From an uncultured Oscillospiraceae bacterium (lineage in GTDB: Bacteria > Bacillota > Clostridia > Oscillospirales > Ruminococcaceae), in contig CAKSEE010000022.1 in the NCBI GenBank assembly GCA_934446455.1, positions 1-42,267 on the forward strand: a stretch of 42,267 bases of DNA, read 5' to 3'. Shown here in pieces: positions 1-6,909 of the stretch. Under the pieces are notes generated by a model, which was given only the letters and a program-made list of their open reading frames with translations, was not told the DNA's origin and did not search any database. How positions within the stretch are numbered: position 1 is the stretch's first letter; every line of letters starts with the position of its first letter. The translations under genes were made by a program, and so were the position numbers.

Positions 1-131
1 GGCGAGAAAGGTGCAGATGCTAGGAAACGGCATTTCGGCTAGGCTTAGTGCCTGCCGAATATGCCGTTGACGACGCAGCTGTGCCTTTATCGACAGCCTG
101 TGGGGGCGGTCAATTTCGACCGCCCCCTTTC
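1..131 (+). ncRNA. Candidate structured RNA, 3' part, ending in a terminator
   Basis: No convincing reading frame crosses this stretch on the + strand, but it folds well. Bases 7-16 pair with 79-88 (10 bp including two G-U pairs). Inside lies a long hairpin: 26-33 with 61-68 (8 bp), 34-39 with 54-59 (6 bp), then 41-44 with 50-53 around a TTAGT loop. A second pairing, 78-82 with 93-97, would exclude the outer helix. The terminator at 102-131 follows directly. The 5' end lies outside the window. I do not recognise it as RNase P, tmRNA, SRP, 6S or a known riboswitch. Because the next gene converges on it, a cis-acting riboswitch is unlikely; a small RNA or a structured 3' UTR is more plausible. 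Confidence 0.35.
102..131 (+). terminator. Rho-independent terminator
   Basis: A perfect 10-bp GC-rich stem (102-111 with 118-127) with a six-base loop is followed by a T-rich tract. It ends whatever is transcribed rightward from before the window and stands between that unit and the convergent AraC-type gene. Confidence 0.85.
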
Positions 132-154
132 TTTATGCGTCAGCTTTTAATGTA

Positions 155-1018
155 TCAGCCCTTCTTTGTCACAGGCACCCATATCTCGCTGTAGGTATCC
201 TCGGGCTTTTCTGCGGGCGGCGTGTACATCTCAATGTTGTAGTTGCCCGCAAGCTCGTATTCGCGGCAGTTGGGCAGCCACTCGCTCCATATGCGGGTGT
301 TCACGCTCTGCAAAGCCTCGGGAAGCGCACCCCTGCACGGGAACACCGCCCACGTCCCCGCAGGGATAACGCGCGTAATGCAGCCCTCGGGCAGCGGACG
401 GCAGGGATTGTACACGTCCGCTATAAGGTACTCGAACTCCATCGCGCCGTTGTTGACGTCCTTGGAATCAAGGCATATGCCGAACATTCCCATCACCTTT
501 TCGCCGCCGCCCGCAGCGTAATGCTCATCCCAGAACTTGGGTATCTCGCTGTACGAGGTTTCCGCAGAGAACCTGCGCGAAACGCCCATTACCGTAAACT
601 GCTCTTTTTTCTCGATTCTGTACTCCATAATACTTCCGCCCTCCAATGTAAGCTTTAGTCGAATCGGCGCTAAGCTTTTCAGCCGCGCGCCCTGTTCCTT
701 TGCGGCGGAGGGGCTGACGCCATGAAACCGCGTGAACGCCCTTGAGAAGCTGTCGGGGCTGTCGTACCCGTACTTTACCGCGGCGTCGATAACGCGAAGC
801 TCTCCTCCGGAAAGCTCCTGCGCGGCAAGCGACAGCCGCCGCAGGCGCACGTACTCGCCCACGCTCATGCCGCACAGCGCACCGAAAATCCGCTGAAAGT
901 AGAACTCCGACACGAGCGCGCGGCGCGCCGCCTCACCCATTTCAACGTTCCCCTCAAGGTTGTCCTCAATGTAGCCTATCGCTTCCTGAAACCCGTCAAG
1001 CCAGCCTTTCACAGGCAT
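155..1018 (-). CDS. AraC-family transcriptional regulator with GyrI-like effector domain
   Basis: A 287-residue two-domain regulator. Residues about 8-108 form the AraC-type DNA-binding domain with two helix-turn-helix units (about 26-50 and 76-99; the typical YGYDSPDSFSRAFTRFHG signature is at 83-100). Residues about 131-285 resemble the GyrI-like/effector-binding fold that binds small hydrophobic or cationic molecules in related multidrug sensors. The ATG at 1018 is preferred over an in-frame GTG at 1021 because GGAGG sits 5 bases before the ATG and only 2 before the GTG. A TATAAT lies at 1039-1044 (-) with a poor -35, giving a very short leader. The gene stands alone, between a terminator and a tRNA cluster, so its target is not evident. 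Confidence 0.9.
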   Translation of the reverse strand: MPVKGWLDGFQEAIGYIEDNLEGNVEMGEAARRALVSEFYFQRIFGALCGMSVGEYVRLRRLSLAAQELSGGELRVIDAAVKYGYDSPDSFSRAFTRFHGVSPSAAKEQGARLKSLAPIRLKLTLEGGSIMEYRIEKKEQFTVMGVSRRFSAETSYSEIPKFWDEHYAAGGGEKVMGMFGICLDSKDVNNGAMEFEYLIADVYNPCRPLPEGCITRVIPAGTWAVFPCRGALPEALQSVNTRIWSEWLPNCREYELAGNYNIEMYTPPAEKPEDTYSEIWVPVTKKG

Positions 1019-1021
1019 CAC

Positions 1022-1307
1022 TCCCTCCGTCTGTATGTATTATAGCACAGCCGCACGTTTACGTCCCGACTTTTTTTGCCCTTATATGTCACGCAGATAC
1101 TGCATGGATTTCAGAGCCGCCGTTCGCGGTCCGGCGCGGAAATACCGTACAAATATTTTACCATGTTTTTGTCGGCACGTCAAGCGCTGCGGCTGTGCGG
1201 CTTCTGCAAGCGCAAATTTTGCCTTTTTCGGCGCAAATGCAGAAAAATTTCGGAAAAGCCCTTGACAAAACGGGAGAAAGGTGTTATAATAATTAAGCGT
1301 TGAATGT
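1022..1307. other. Intergenic region with divergent promoters
   Basis: This gap separates the leftward AraC-type gene from the rightward tRNA cluster. It holds the -10 element of the regulator gene near its left end and the consensus tRNA promoter near its right end. I see no credible gene in between. Confidence 0.6.
1262..1290 (+). promoter_or_regulatory. Consensus sigma-A promoter of the tRNA cluster
   Basis: TTGACA at 1262-1267 and TATAAT at 1285-1290 are separated by exactly 17 bases. The tRNA-Gly gene begins 18 bases after the -10 element. Confidence 0.92.
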
Positions 1308-1381
<74 letters not shown>

Positions 1382-1408
1382 TGCTTAACGCCGAGCATTG
1401 CTGGTTAT

Positions 1409-1485
<77 letters not shown>

Positions 1486-1490
1486 TATAT

Positions 1491-1568
1491 GGTGGGTATA
1501 GTTTAGTCGGTTAAAGCGCCAGATTGTGGTCCTGGATACCGTGGGTTCGAATCCCACTACCCACCCCA
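1491..1568 (+). tRNA. tRNA-His(GTG)
   Basis: The acceptor GTGGGTA (1492-1498) pairs with TACCCAC (1558-1564). The G at 1491 can supply the G-1 diagnostic of tRNA-His, opposite C73 at 1565. The anticodon loop TTGTGGT carries GTG; the base pair next to the loop is an A-C mismatch. CCA is encoded at 1566-1568. Confidence 0.96.
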
Positions 1569-1572
1569 ACAG

Positions 1573-1613
1573 AGTGCCTCGACACGCTTTTTCGCGCGTT
1601 GAGGCACTTTTTC
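1573..1613 (+). terminator. Terminator-like hairpin inside the tRNA cluster
   Basis: AGTGCCTC (1573-1580) pairs with GAGGCACT (1601-1608), and the stem extends inward with two imperfect pairs. A run of T follows. It lies between tRNA-His and tRNA-Gln. I see no clear separate promoter for tRNA-Gln, so some read-through or RNA processing is implied. Confidence 0.75.
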
Positions 1614-1649
1614 TTCTATCAAAAATACCCTCACAGGGTTTTATTATAC

Positions 1650-1724
1650 TGCGATATCGCCAAGCGGTAAGGCAAGGGACTTTGACTCCCTCATTCGCTG
1701 GTTCAAATCCAGCTATCGCAACCA
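1650..1724 (+). tRNA. tRNA-Gln(TTG)
   Basis: The acceptor TGCGATA pairs with TATCGCA, the anticodon stem AGGGA/TCCCT encloses loop CTTTGAC (anticodon TTG), and CCA is encoded at 1722-1724. It is the last gene of the cluster. Confidence 0.97.
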
Positions 1725-1725
1725 T

Positions 1726-1757
1726 AAAAAATACCGCCTTTTCGGCGGTATTTTTTA
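1726..1757 (+). terminator. Terminator after tRNA-Gln
   Basis: A 13-bp stem (1726-1738 with 1744-1756) with A-rich left and T-rich right arms around ACCGCC/GGCGGT is followed by the end of the T run. Being flanked by A and T runs, it could act in both directions. The core of this hairpin is also the first part of the 122-bp repeat. Confidence 0.88.
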
Positions 1758-1855
1758 TGGAGGCATTGTTTTTCATTTCTCGGACTGTTGTCCGAGATTT
1801 CGCAGGCGAAACCATGAAAAACAACGCGGGTGGTCTCCCGATTATCGCGCGGTTC
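1734..1855. repeat. 122-bp intergenic repeat, copy 1
   Basis: It matches 1885-2006 at 120 of 122 bases (offset 151). After the terminator hairpin it can form a three-way junction: the outer stem 1768-1776 pairs with 1814-1822, enclosing hairpins 1779-1785/1790-1796 and 1798-1803/1806-1811. A further short hairpin is CGGG 1827-1830 with CCCG 1837-1840. Short reading frames cross it in several phases, but none looks coding. Confidence 0.9.
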
Positions 1856-1884
1856 TTCGCCGATAGCCCTGCCAAAACACCCTG

Positions 1885-2006
1885 CCGCCTTTTCGGCGGT
1901 ATTTTTTATGGAGGCATTGTTTTTCATTTCTCGGACTGTCGTCCGAGATTTCGCAGGCGAAACCATGAAAAACAACGCGGGCGGTCTCCCGATTATCGCG
2001 CGGTTC
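1885..2006. repeat. 122-bp intergenic repeat, copy 2
   Basis: The second copy differs from the first only at 1940 (C for T1789) and 1982 (C for T1831). Both differing positions fall in predicted loops. Twenty-nine unrelated bases separate the copies. Confidence 0.9.
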
Positions 2007-2321
2007 CCGTCGGGCGGGTCGTGCTTTCGCGCAGCGCGCCCGTGCATGCGGTGAGGAGCAATGGTAGCATTTGCGGTAGGATTATAATGTTACTGATGAT
2101 TTCCGAATTGCTGATATGCGTTTGGCTTGATGTAGTGTATCTGAAAAATCAACTTGCTTTCAAGCAGACTTCAATTAGATTCATGAACTTTATCAAACCT
2201 CATTATTATCCAACTGTCTTTCAAGCCGTGGTTTTTTGAAAAATCAAAAGGCTCATTACGTTATAAAAAATGCACACCCTCACGCCCTTGCGTTAAATAG
2301 TATAAAGGCAAAAAATAGGAA

Positions 2322-2368
2322 AGGCTCTGCCGTGACCGTTTTTAATCACCGCAGAGCCTGATTTTATT
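2322..2368 (+). terminator. Terminator-like hairpin
   Basis: AGGCTCTGC (2322-2330) plus GTGA (2332-2335) pair with TCAC (2346-2349) plus GCAGAGCCT (2351-2359), with one mismatch, and a T-rich tract follows. No gene that it would serve remains, which fits a remnant of mobile DNA. Confidence 0.6.
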
Positions 2369-2418
2369 AAATTGTGTTGAAAAAGCCCATTAAATAAAGA
2401 CTTTCGGATAAAGAAACT

Positions 2419-2459
2419 GGACACCAATCAAGATACGCATTGTATCAAAATTGGCGTCC
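2419..2459 (-). repeat. Duplicated tRNA-side hairpin, left copy
   Basis: A nested palindrome: ACACCAAT 2421-2428 with ATTGGCGT 2450-2457, and GATAC 2432-2436 with GTATC 2442-2446. It is closely similar to 3365-3405, lies in the same orientation, and the pair brackets the nucleotidyltransferase gene. Confidence 0.75.
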
Positions 2460-2560
2460 TGTTATGAAAATAGTGACCTACTTTGATACAAAATGCACAC
2501 CCCTTACGACCTTTCGTTAAAAGGTGCCGAGTACCGTTAAAAAGTGCACACCCCAACAAA

Positions 2561-3331
2561 TTATGTGGTTTTTAATTCCTTCTCAAGCACGTCCGCATAC
2601 TGCTGTATAGCATTTCCTAGCTTCCCCGACAAAGCCTGCAGCTCGGCACTTTCCAAATATTTTTGCGGATTTTTTCTAACCTCTAAGGCGGTTTCAAGTG
2701 CGGTGATGTTGTGGAATAAACAGTTTTGCAATGCCCACTCTCCGGCAGCCGTTTTGGAAATGATTTTTCCGGTACGAAGTGTGTAAATGCATCTGGCAAT
2801 ATCCAAAAGCCAACCAAAAGAATAGATACTTCGTCCGGTACTGCTTGCATATTTTCGAATCGTATCGTAATGAAATTGTATATTTGTTTTTATGTCCTCA
2901 AAAGAAGGCGGAGTCAATTGTCCCCGTATGTCTTTTCCATGTAAGAGACGGCTGTAGTCAAGCAGTTCTTTCATGCAACACGCATCAAAATGATAGCTGT
3001 CAGTAATTCTTTGTCCACTTGTTCCCCAATAGACAACTCTATCCGGAACCTTGCGAATAAATGCGTTTAGTGTCAACATGCCACCCTCAAAGCAACGGTA
3101 AAACGGATTATCGGACTCGGCGGCAGTAATACTCTGCCGGAGGCAAACAAGTTCATTAGCCTGTTGTTCGGAAATAGACTTTTGGGTTAGAACGAGAATA
3201 TCTATGTCGCTCCAGCCGTATTGAAAATCATCTAACACATAAGAACCATAAATGTAAACAGAAGGATCGTTAAGCGAAAGAACATTGGCAATTTGGGTAG
3301 TCATATTTTTTATCGCAGCATTTAATTTCAC
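2561..3331 (-). CDS. Aminoglycoside nucleotidyltransferase-like protein (AadA/ANT type)
   Basis: A 256-residue protein with a DNA polymerase beta-type nucleotidyltransferase domain. The GS (29-30) and DID (42-44) motifs provide the metal- and nucleotide-binding residues. The C-terminal half is helical, as in AadA-like adenylyltransferases that modify streptomycin, spectinomycin or related drugs. Such enzymes move AMP from ATP onto a drug hydroxyl in the cytoplasm; the substrate cannot be read from sequence. The GTG start at 3331 is chosen because GGAGGG lies 7 bases before it; upstream in-frame codons lack a ribosome site. The gene is AT-rich compared with its neighbours, sits beside a tRNA gene and is bracketed by repeats, so acquisition by transfer is likely. 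A housekeeping nucleotidyltransferase remains possible. Confidence 0.8.
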   Translation of the reverse strand: MKLNAAIKNMTTQIANVLSLNDPSVYIYGSYVLDDFQYGWSDIDILVLTQKSISEQQANELVCLRQSITAAESDNPFYRCFEGGMLTLNAFIRKVPDRVVYWGTSGQRITDSYHFDACCMKELLDYSRLLHGKDIRGQLTPPSFEDIKTNIQFHYDTIRKYASSTGRSIYSFGWLLDIARCIYTLRTGKIISKTAAGEWALQNCLFHNITALETALEVRKNPQKYLESAELQALSGKLGNAIQQYADVLEKELKTT

Positions 3332-3364
3332 TTTATTCCCTCCTACACATTTATTGAGAAAAAT

Positions 3365-3405
3365 GAACACCAATCATGATACCTATTGTATCACAATTGG
3401 TGTCC
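3365..3405 (-). terminator. Hairpin downstream of tRNA-Leu, right copy of the duplicated repeat
   Basis: ACACCAAT 3367-3374 pairs with ATTGGTGT 3396-3403, and GATAC 3378-3382 pairs with GTATC 3388-3392. In the minus direction it follows the tRNA-Leu CCA end within about ten bases and is followed by CATTTTTC, so it can end tRNA transcription. A near-copy lies at 2419-2459. Confidence 0.65.
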
Positions 3406-3410
3406 GATTA

Positions 3411-3494
3411 TGGTGCGGGTGACAGGACTTGAACCTGCACGGTGAAGCCACCAGAACCTAAATCTGGCGCGTCTGCCAATTCCGCCACACCCGC
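3411..3494 (-). tRNA. tRNA-Leu(TAG)
   Basis: A class II tRNA. The acceptor GCGGGTG pairs with CACCCGC, the anticodon stem CCAGA/TCTGG encloses loop TTTAGGT (anticodon TAG), a variable arm is present, and CCA is encoded. Its own consensus promoter lies at 3527-3555. Confidence 0.96.
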
Positions 3495-3526
3495 ATATAT
3501 TAAGGCGGATTTCCGCCGCCTTTGCT

Positions 3527-3555
3527 ATTATATCAGAAATGCAAACCCTTGTCAA
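3527..3555 (-). promoter_or_regulatory. Consensus promoter of tRNA-Leu
   Basis: On the minus strand TTGACA (3555-3550) and TATAAT (3532-3527) are separated by 17 bases. The -35 element overlaps the foot of the hairpin that follows cheD. Confidence 0.9.
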
Positions 3556-3569
3556 GCCCCGCGGGGCTT
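3554..3569 (-). terminator. Hairpin after cheD, possible end of the fla/che transcript
   Basis: AAGCCCC (3554-3560) pairs with GGGGCTT (3563-3569) across a GC loop, five bases beyond the cheD stop codon. There is no good T run, so termination is probably weak, or the hairpin protects the transcript's 3' end. Confidence 0.4.
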
Positions 3570-3573
3570 CGCG

Positions 3574-4056
3574 TTAAAGCTCCTTTACCCCCTTAGCCGC
3601 CGCCTTGACTTCCATAATGCCCGTGTCGGTGTAGAAGTACACCGTTCTGCCGTAGTCAAGACCCGTGTCCTGCGCGATTATCGGTATCCCCTCGTGACGG
3701 AGTACGTCCTTTACGGCGCTTACGTTGCGTTCGCCTATGTTGAACCTGTCGCTTGCGGTGGAAAACATTACTGCGCCGCCCGCTATCTTTGCCGTAAGTC
3801 GCGACCTGTTCGCACCCATCAGGGTCATTTCGTGTACCAGCATGGGTATTGCCGTGTCCGCAAAGCGCATGGGAGTCGCCGCGCCGTTCACCGCCTGCGT
3901 GCTGTCGGGAAGCATTATGTGCGACATTCCGCCAACGCCCGCTACCGTGTCCATAAGACAAATTCCGACACAGGAGCCCAAAGCATATGTCACAAGAACA
4001 TCGGGCTTTCTGCAAACCTTAAGGTCAGAAATGCCTATTGTTATATTACTCATCAT
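3574..4056 (-). CDS. cheD: Chemoreceptor glutamine deamidase CheD
   Basis: A 160-residue CheD. It deamidates specific glutamines of chemoreceptors to glutamate and is the partner of CheC in Firmicutes-type adaptation. The expected catalytic set is visible: Thr23, Cys29 in the ALGSC motif and His46 in SHIMLP, with the family spacing of 6 and 17 residues. The gene overlaps the cheC stop codon (ATGA-type overlap), so the two are translationally coupled and probably made in matched amounts. Two adjacent ATG codons (4056 and 4053) are possible starts. It is the last gene of the fla/che cluster. No receptor gene is present in the window. Confidence 0.95.
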   Translation of the reverse strand: MMSNITIGISDLKVCRKPDVLVTYALGSCVGICLMDTVAGVGGMSHIMLPDSTQAVNGAATPMRFADTAIPMLVHEMTLMGANRSRLTAKIAGGAVMFSTASDRFNIGERNVSAVKDVLRHEGIPIIAQDTGLDYGRTVYFYTDTGIMEVKAAAKGVKEL

Positions 4057-4670
4057 AAAACACCGAGCTTTTCCATTAGTGTAGACAGAGATTCCATCTC
4101 AGGGATAAGAATTATATTCGACTTGATATCAACGCCGTCTATCACAAACCCGTCGTCAATGAACAGAACCTTGTCCCCGACCTCGGAAAACTCGATTATC
4201 GGCACGCTCATGATGGCGCCGAGCATATCCACCGTCATGGACGGCACGCTCATGTCTATCGTAAGTCCCGTGAGCTGCGAAAGTGCCTGAAGATACGACC
4301 CTGCCATGATGTTTCCCATCTCCTTGATGGCAGACATCTCAGTTTCGCCGAGGGATATCACCCTCACGTCCTCCGCCTGCATAAACGTGCTCAGCACTAC
4401 CTTTGCAAAGCTGTCCTCAAGCAGGAACATTATCATGCCCTTTACGTCCCCGCGCAGCCGCACAAGTATACCCGTAATTACCTTTTCGGGACCGCCCATG
4501 GCGTCTATTACATGCTGGTAATCAAGCACGCACACGTCGGGCACGCGCATATTGACAGCCTTTCCGAGCATTGAGGAAAGCGCCGACGCCGCGCACCCCG
4601 AACCTATGTTGCCTATCTCCTTAAGGCAGTCTATCGCAACGGGCGTAAGGTCATTGTAGTCGTTGAGCAT
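4053..4670 (-). CDS. cheC: CheY-P phosphatase CheC
   Basis: A 205-residue CheC. It removes phosphate from CheY-P and, on binding CheY-P, affects CheD in the adaptation loop. Both copies of the active-site pattern (Glu, two residues, Asn) are intact: E18/N21 in KEIGNIGSG and E117/N120 in KEMGNIMAG. The start is preceded by GGAG. The gene lies 14 bases beyond flgG and overlaps cheD. FliY in the same cluster has the same phosphatase fold, so this motor has two CheY-P phosphatases, one soluble and one in the switch. Confidence 0.95.
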   Translation of the reverse strand: MLNDYNDLTPVAIDCLKEIGNIGSGCAASALSSMLGKAVNMRVPDVCVLDYQHVIDAMGGPEKVITGILVRLRGDVKGMIMFLLEDSFAKVVLSTFMQAEDVRVISLGETEMSAIKEMGNIMAGSYLQALSQLTGLTIDMSVPSMTVDMLGAIMSVPIIEFSEVGDKVLFIDDGFVIDGVDIKSNIILIPEMESLSTLMEKLGVL

Positions 4671-4684
4671 AGTTTTATCTCCGT

Positions 4685-5410
4685 TTATCTGAGGTTGTTG
4701 GCTATCCGCGTGAACTCGTCCGCGGTCGTTACCACGCGCGAGCTTATCTGGTACGCGCGCTGAGTTTCAATCAGCTTTACCATCTGCGTTGCAAGGTCAA
4801 CATTCGACACGACAAGCACGCCCTGAAGCTTCTCAAGGTCTGCGTTCGCCGTAACCGTGCCGCTTCTGTCGGTTGCAACGTATCGGTTGGTGCCATGCGC
4901 CTCAATGCCGTAGGGGTTCTCAAACTCAAACACACCGACAAGCTTTGCAAGCTCGTCGTAGTCCGCGGCGGTCCCAGCCTCGTTAAAGGGCACCACTATC
5001 CTGTTCATGTCATAGTCAAGAACATACTCGCCGGAGCCGCTTACGAGATACCACTCGCCCGTTTCAGCCTGCGTCATGGAAAACGCGCCGTCGCGGGTGT
5101 AGTTCACGTCGCCGAAGCGGTCCTGCACGGCAAAGAAGCCGTCGCCCGCAACAGCGAAGTCGAGCGGGCGCTCGGTATAATAGAAGTGCGACTCGCCGTA
5201 CATAAGGTCGGTTTTCTGCACATACGCGCCGTGACCCGTCTGCCACTCAGGCTCGGTTTCACGCTGCACGGAATAGAGCGTGTCAGCAAATGTCGGGCGT
5301 AACGTCTGATAACCGTTGGTATTTATGTTGGCGATGTTGTTGCCATAAACGCTCAGCGCCTGCGCCTGCGCTATCATCGCCGTTTTACCCGTGTGGAATG
5401 CTATGTTCAT
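4685..5410 (-). CDS. flgG: Flagellar distal rod protein FlgG
   Basis: A 241-residue axial protein of the FlgE/F/G family, exported through the flagellar type III gate and forming the distal rod. The N-terminal bb-rod signature (YGNNIANINTNGYQ, about residues 22-35) and the C-terminal heptad region (NVDLATQMVKLIETQRAYQ) are both present; these ends pair as coiled coils in the rod. Length is a little short of the usual 260. GGAGG precedes the ATG. It follows a closely related gene (flgF-like), and which of the two is the true distal rod cannot be fixed by sequence alone. This one matches FlgG better at the C terminus. Confidence 0.87.
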   Translation of the reverse strand: MNIAFHTGKTAMIAQAQALSVYGNNIANINTNGYQTLRPTFADTLYSVQRETEPEWQTGHGAYVQKTDLMYGESHFYYTERPLDFAVAGDGFFAVQDRFGDVNYTRDGAFSMTQAETGEWYLVSGSGEYVLDYDMNRIVVPFNEAGTAADYDELAKLVGVFEFENPYGIEAHGTNRYVATDRSGTVTANADLEKLQGVLVVSNVDLATQMVKLIETQRAYQISSRVVTTADEFTRIANNLR

Positions 5411-5428
5411 ATATTACCTCCGTGGCGC

Positions 5429-6166
5429 TTAACTAAGCCTGCAAAGCGAAGCGGACTTCTGATTTATGCCGTCGTTGAGCTTAAGCAGAGCGCTTGACGC
5501 CTCATAAATCCTGTTCGCGTTCATCATCATCGTCATTTCGTAGTTAAGGTCTATGTTGGAGCGCTCCACCGCGCCCTGTATGATATCGAACTTCTCTCCA
5601 TCGGGAACGTCGCCCGCCTCAACGGACGTGAACATATTCGCGCCGAACTTGTCGATGTTCCCCTCGGGGTCTATGTAGGACAGCGCAAGGCGGTCAACAA
5701 GCTCGCCGTTCTGGTAGATGCTGCCGTCAACGTCTATCACAAAATCGTCGTTTCCAAGGTGTATCTCGCCGTTTTCGCCGAGAATGCGCCCCGACGTGGA
5801 CAGGCACAGATAGCCCTCACCGTCAAGCTCCCAGTTACCGTTCCGCGTGAGCATTCTCTCACCGTTATAGCCCATTATGTTGAAGTACACGTTGCCGTTT
5901 ATCGCCACGTCAAACGGGGATTCGGTGTATTCGAGAGAACCCTGCTCAAGGTCGGTGTAGCTCGTATCGACATAGGTGTGCTCAAACGTACCCGAAAGCT
6001 CCTCGCGGTGCTTTACAAGTATCATCTGCTCATCGAAGCTGCGTGTGATTATCGTGTCGCGCTTGTAGCCCGACGTACTCATGTTAGCGAGGTTGTTGCC
6101 TATGCAGTCCAGCTTGCGCTGGTTGAGTATCATGCCGTTACAGGCGTAATAGAACCCTCTGTTCAT
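5429..6166 (-). CDS. flgF: Flagellar basal-body rod protein, FlgF/FlgG family
   Basis: A 245-residue rod protein. The N-terminal signature IGNNLANMSTSGYKRD (about residues 22-37) and a C-terminal segment ERSNIDLNYEMTMMMNANR mark the FlgF/FlgG family; the middle region has the expected beta-rich domain. The last residues lack the usual QRAYQ pattern, which suggests the FlgF-like member of the pair. Its ATG overlaps the stop codon of the sigma factor gene by the ATGA arrangement, and AAAGGAGA lies upstream. It probably forms the proximal or distal rod together with FlgG. Confidence 0.82.
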   Translation of the reverse strand: MNRGFYYACNGMILNQRKLDCIGNNLANMSTSGYKRDTIITRSFDEQMILVKHREELSGTFEHTYVDTSYTDLEQGSLEYTESPFDVAINGNVYFNIMGYNGERMLTRNGNWELDGEGYLCLSTSGRILGENGEIHLGNDDFVIDVDGSIYQNGELVDRLALSYIDPEGNIDKFGANMFTSVEAGDVPDGEKFDIIQGAVERSNIDLNYEMTMMMNANRIYEASSALLKLNDGINQKSASLCRLS

Positions 6167-6909
6167 GCGTCCTCTCCTTTAACATACGGTGTGAGCGCCG
6201 CTTTGAGCGTCAGCGCCGCCTTTGCGTGTATCTGGCACACGCGGCTTTCGGAAACCCCGAGCGCCTTTGCGATATCGGAGTATTTCATATTCTTGTAGTA
6301 ATAGAGCGTGATTACCTCCCGCTCCCTGTCCTTAAGCGACTCCACAGCCTGCGCCACCGTGCGGCGCATTTCCTGCTGCATAAGCCCGTAGTCCGTGGGT
6401 GCCGTCTGCCCCGCCTCGTCGAAGTTGTCCTCGTACAGCAGCTCCTCAAACGAGAGCGTTACGCTGCACGCCGCGTCCGCCATGCAGCGCAGCAGCTTTT
6501 CCTCTGAAAGCTCCATACTCTGCGCAAGCTCCGCGGTCGTAGGGGGTCTGTTATATAAATTATACAACTTGCTGTTCGCGTTGTCAAGTGCGCGCGCAAA
6601 TTTCCTCACATTTCGCGGAATCCAGTCCTGCTTTCGTATATAGTCCACAACCGCGCCGCGTATGCGCAGCGTGGCATAGGTCTCAAACTTGGCGCCCTTT
6701 GCGGGGTCGAAGCTGTCGAGCGCTTCCATTAGCGCCAGCACGCCCTCGTTCACAACGTCGTCTGCGTCGGTGTACTTTATGTACATATTCCTCATGGAAA
6801 GCACAATGGTGCGCACAAGTCCCATACACTTCAGTACAAGCTCGTTTCGCAGGGTGATGTCGCCGCTCTGCCGGTACCGGGCTATCTGCTGTGAGATGTT
6901 CGCGTCCAC
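6163..6909 (-). CDS. sigD: Flagellar sigma factor, FliA/SigD (sigma-28) family
   Basis: A 248-residue sigma-70 family factor without region 1.1, typical of FliA/WhiG/SigD. Region 2 includes DADDVVNEGVLALMEALDSF (about 48-67) and the family-specific RGAVVDYIRKQDWIPRNVR (84-102). Region 4 with its helix-turn-helix is at about 195-240. It directs RNA polymerase to late flagellar and chemotaxis genes such as flagellin, which are not in this window. The GTG start has AAAGGAGA 6 bases upstream. The gene overlaps flgF by 4 bases. Its placement before flgF-flgG-cheC-cheD, not at the far end of the cluster, departs from Bacillus. An anti-sigma factor FlgM is not seen here. Confidence 0.93.
   Translation of the reverse strand: MDANISQQIARYRQSGDITLRNELVLKCMGLVRTIVLSMRNMYIKYTDADDVVNEGVLALMEALDSFDPAKGAKFETYATLRIRGAVVDYIRKQDWIPRNVRKFARALDNANSKLYNLYNRPPTTAELAQSMELSEEKLLRCMADAACSVTLSFEELLYEDNFDEAGQTAPTDYGLMQQEMRRTVAQAVESLKDREREVITLYYYKNMKYSDIAKALGVSESRVCQIHAKAALTLKAALTPYVKGEDA

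Larger units (their letters stand above)
2267..2554. repeat. TGCACACCC-type direct repeats (possible IS end)
   Basis: Three related copies run in the same direction: 2267-2297, about 2490-2522, and a shorter one at 2540-2554. Each starts AAAA(T/G)TGCACACCC or close to it, and the first two continue to a GTTAAA end. Multiple short direct repeats of this kind are typical of some IS ends (for example the IS21 family), but no transposase is present, so this is only inferred. Confidence 0.5.
2007..2560. other. AT-rich non-coding island with IS-like remnants
   Basis: Base composition drops sharply compared with both sides. The stretch holds a terminator-like hairpin (2322-2368), three TGCACACCC repeats and the left copy of a duplicated hairpin (2419-2459). 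No reading frame here resembles a known protein. It looks like worn ends of mobile DNA left of the nucleotidyltransferase gene. Confidence 0.55.
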
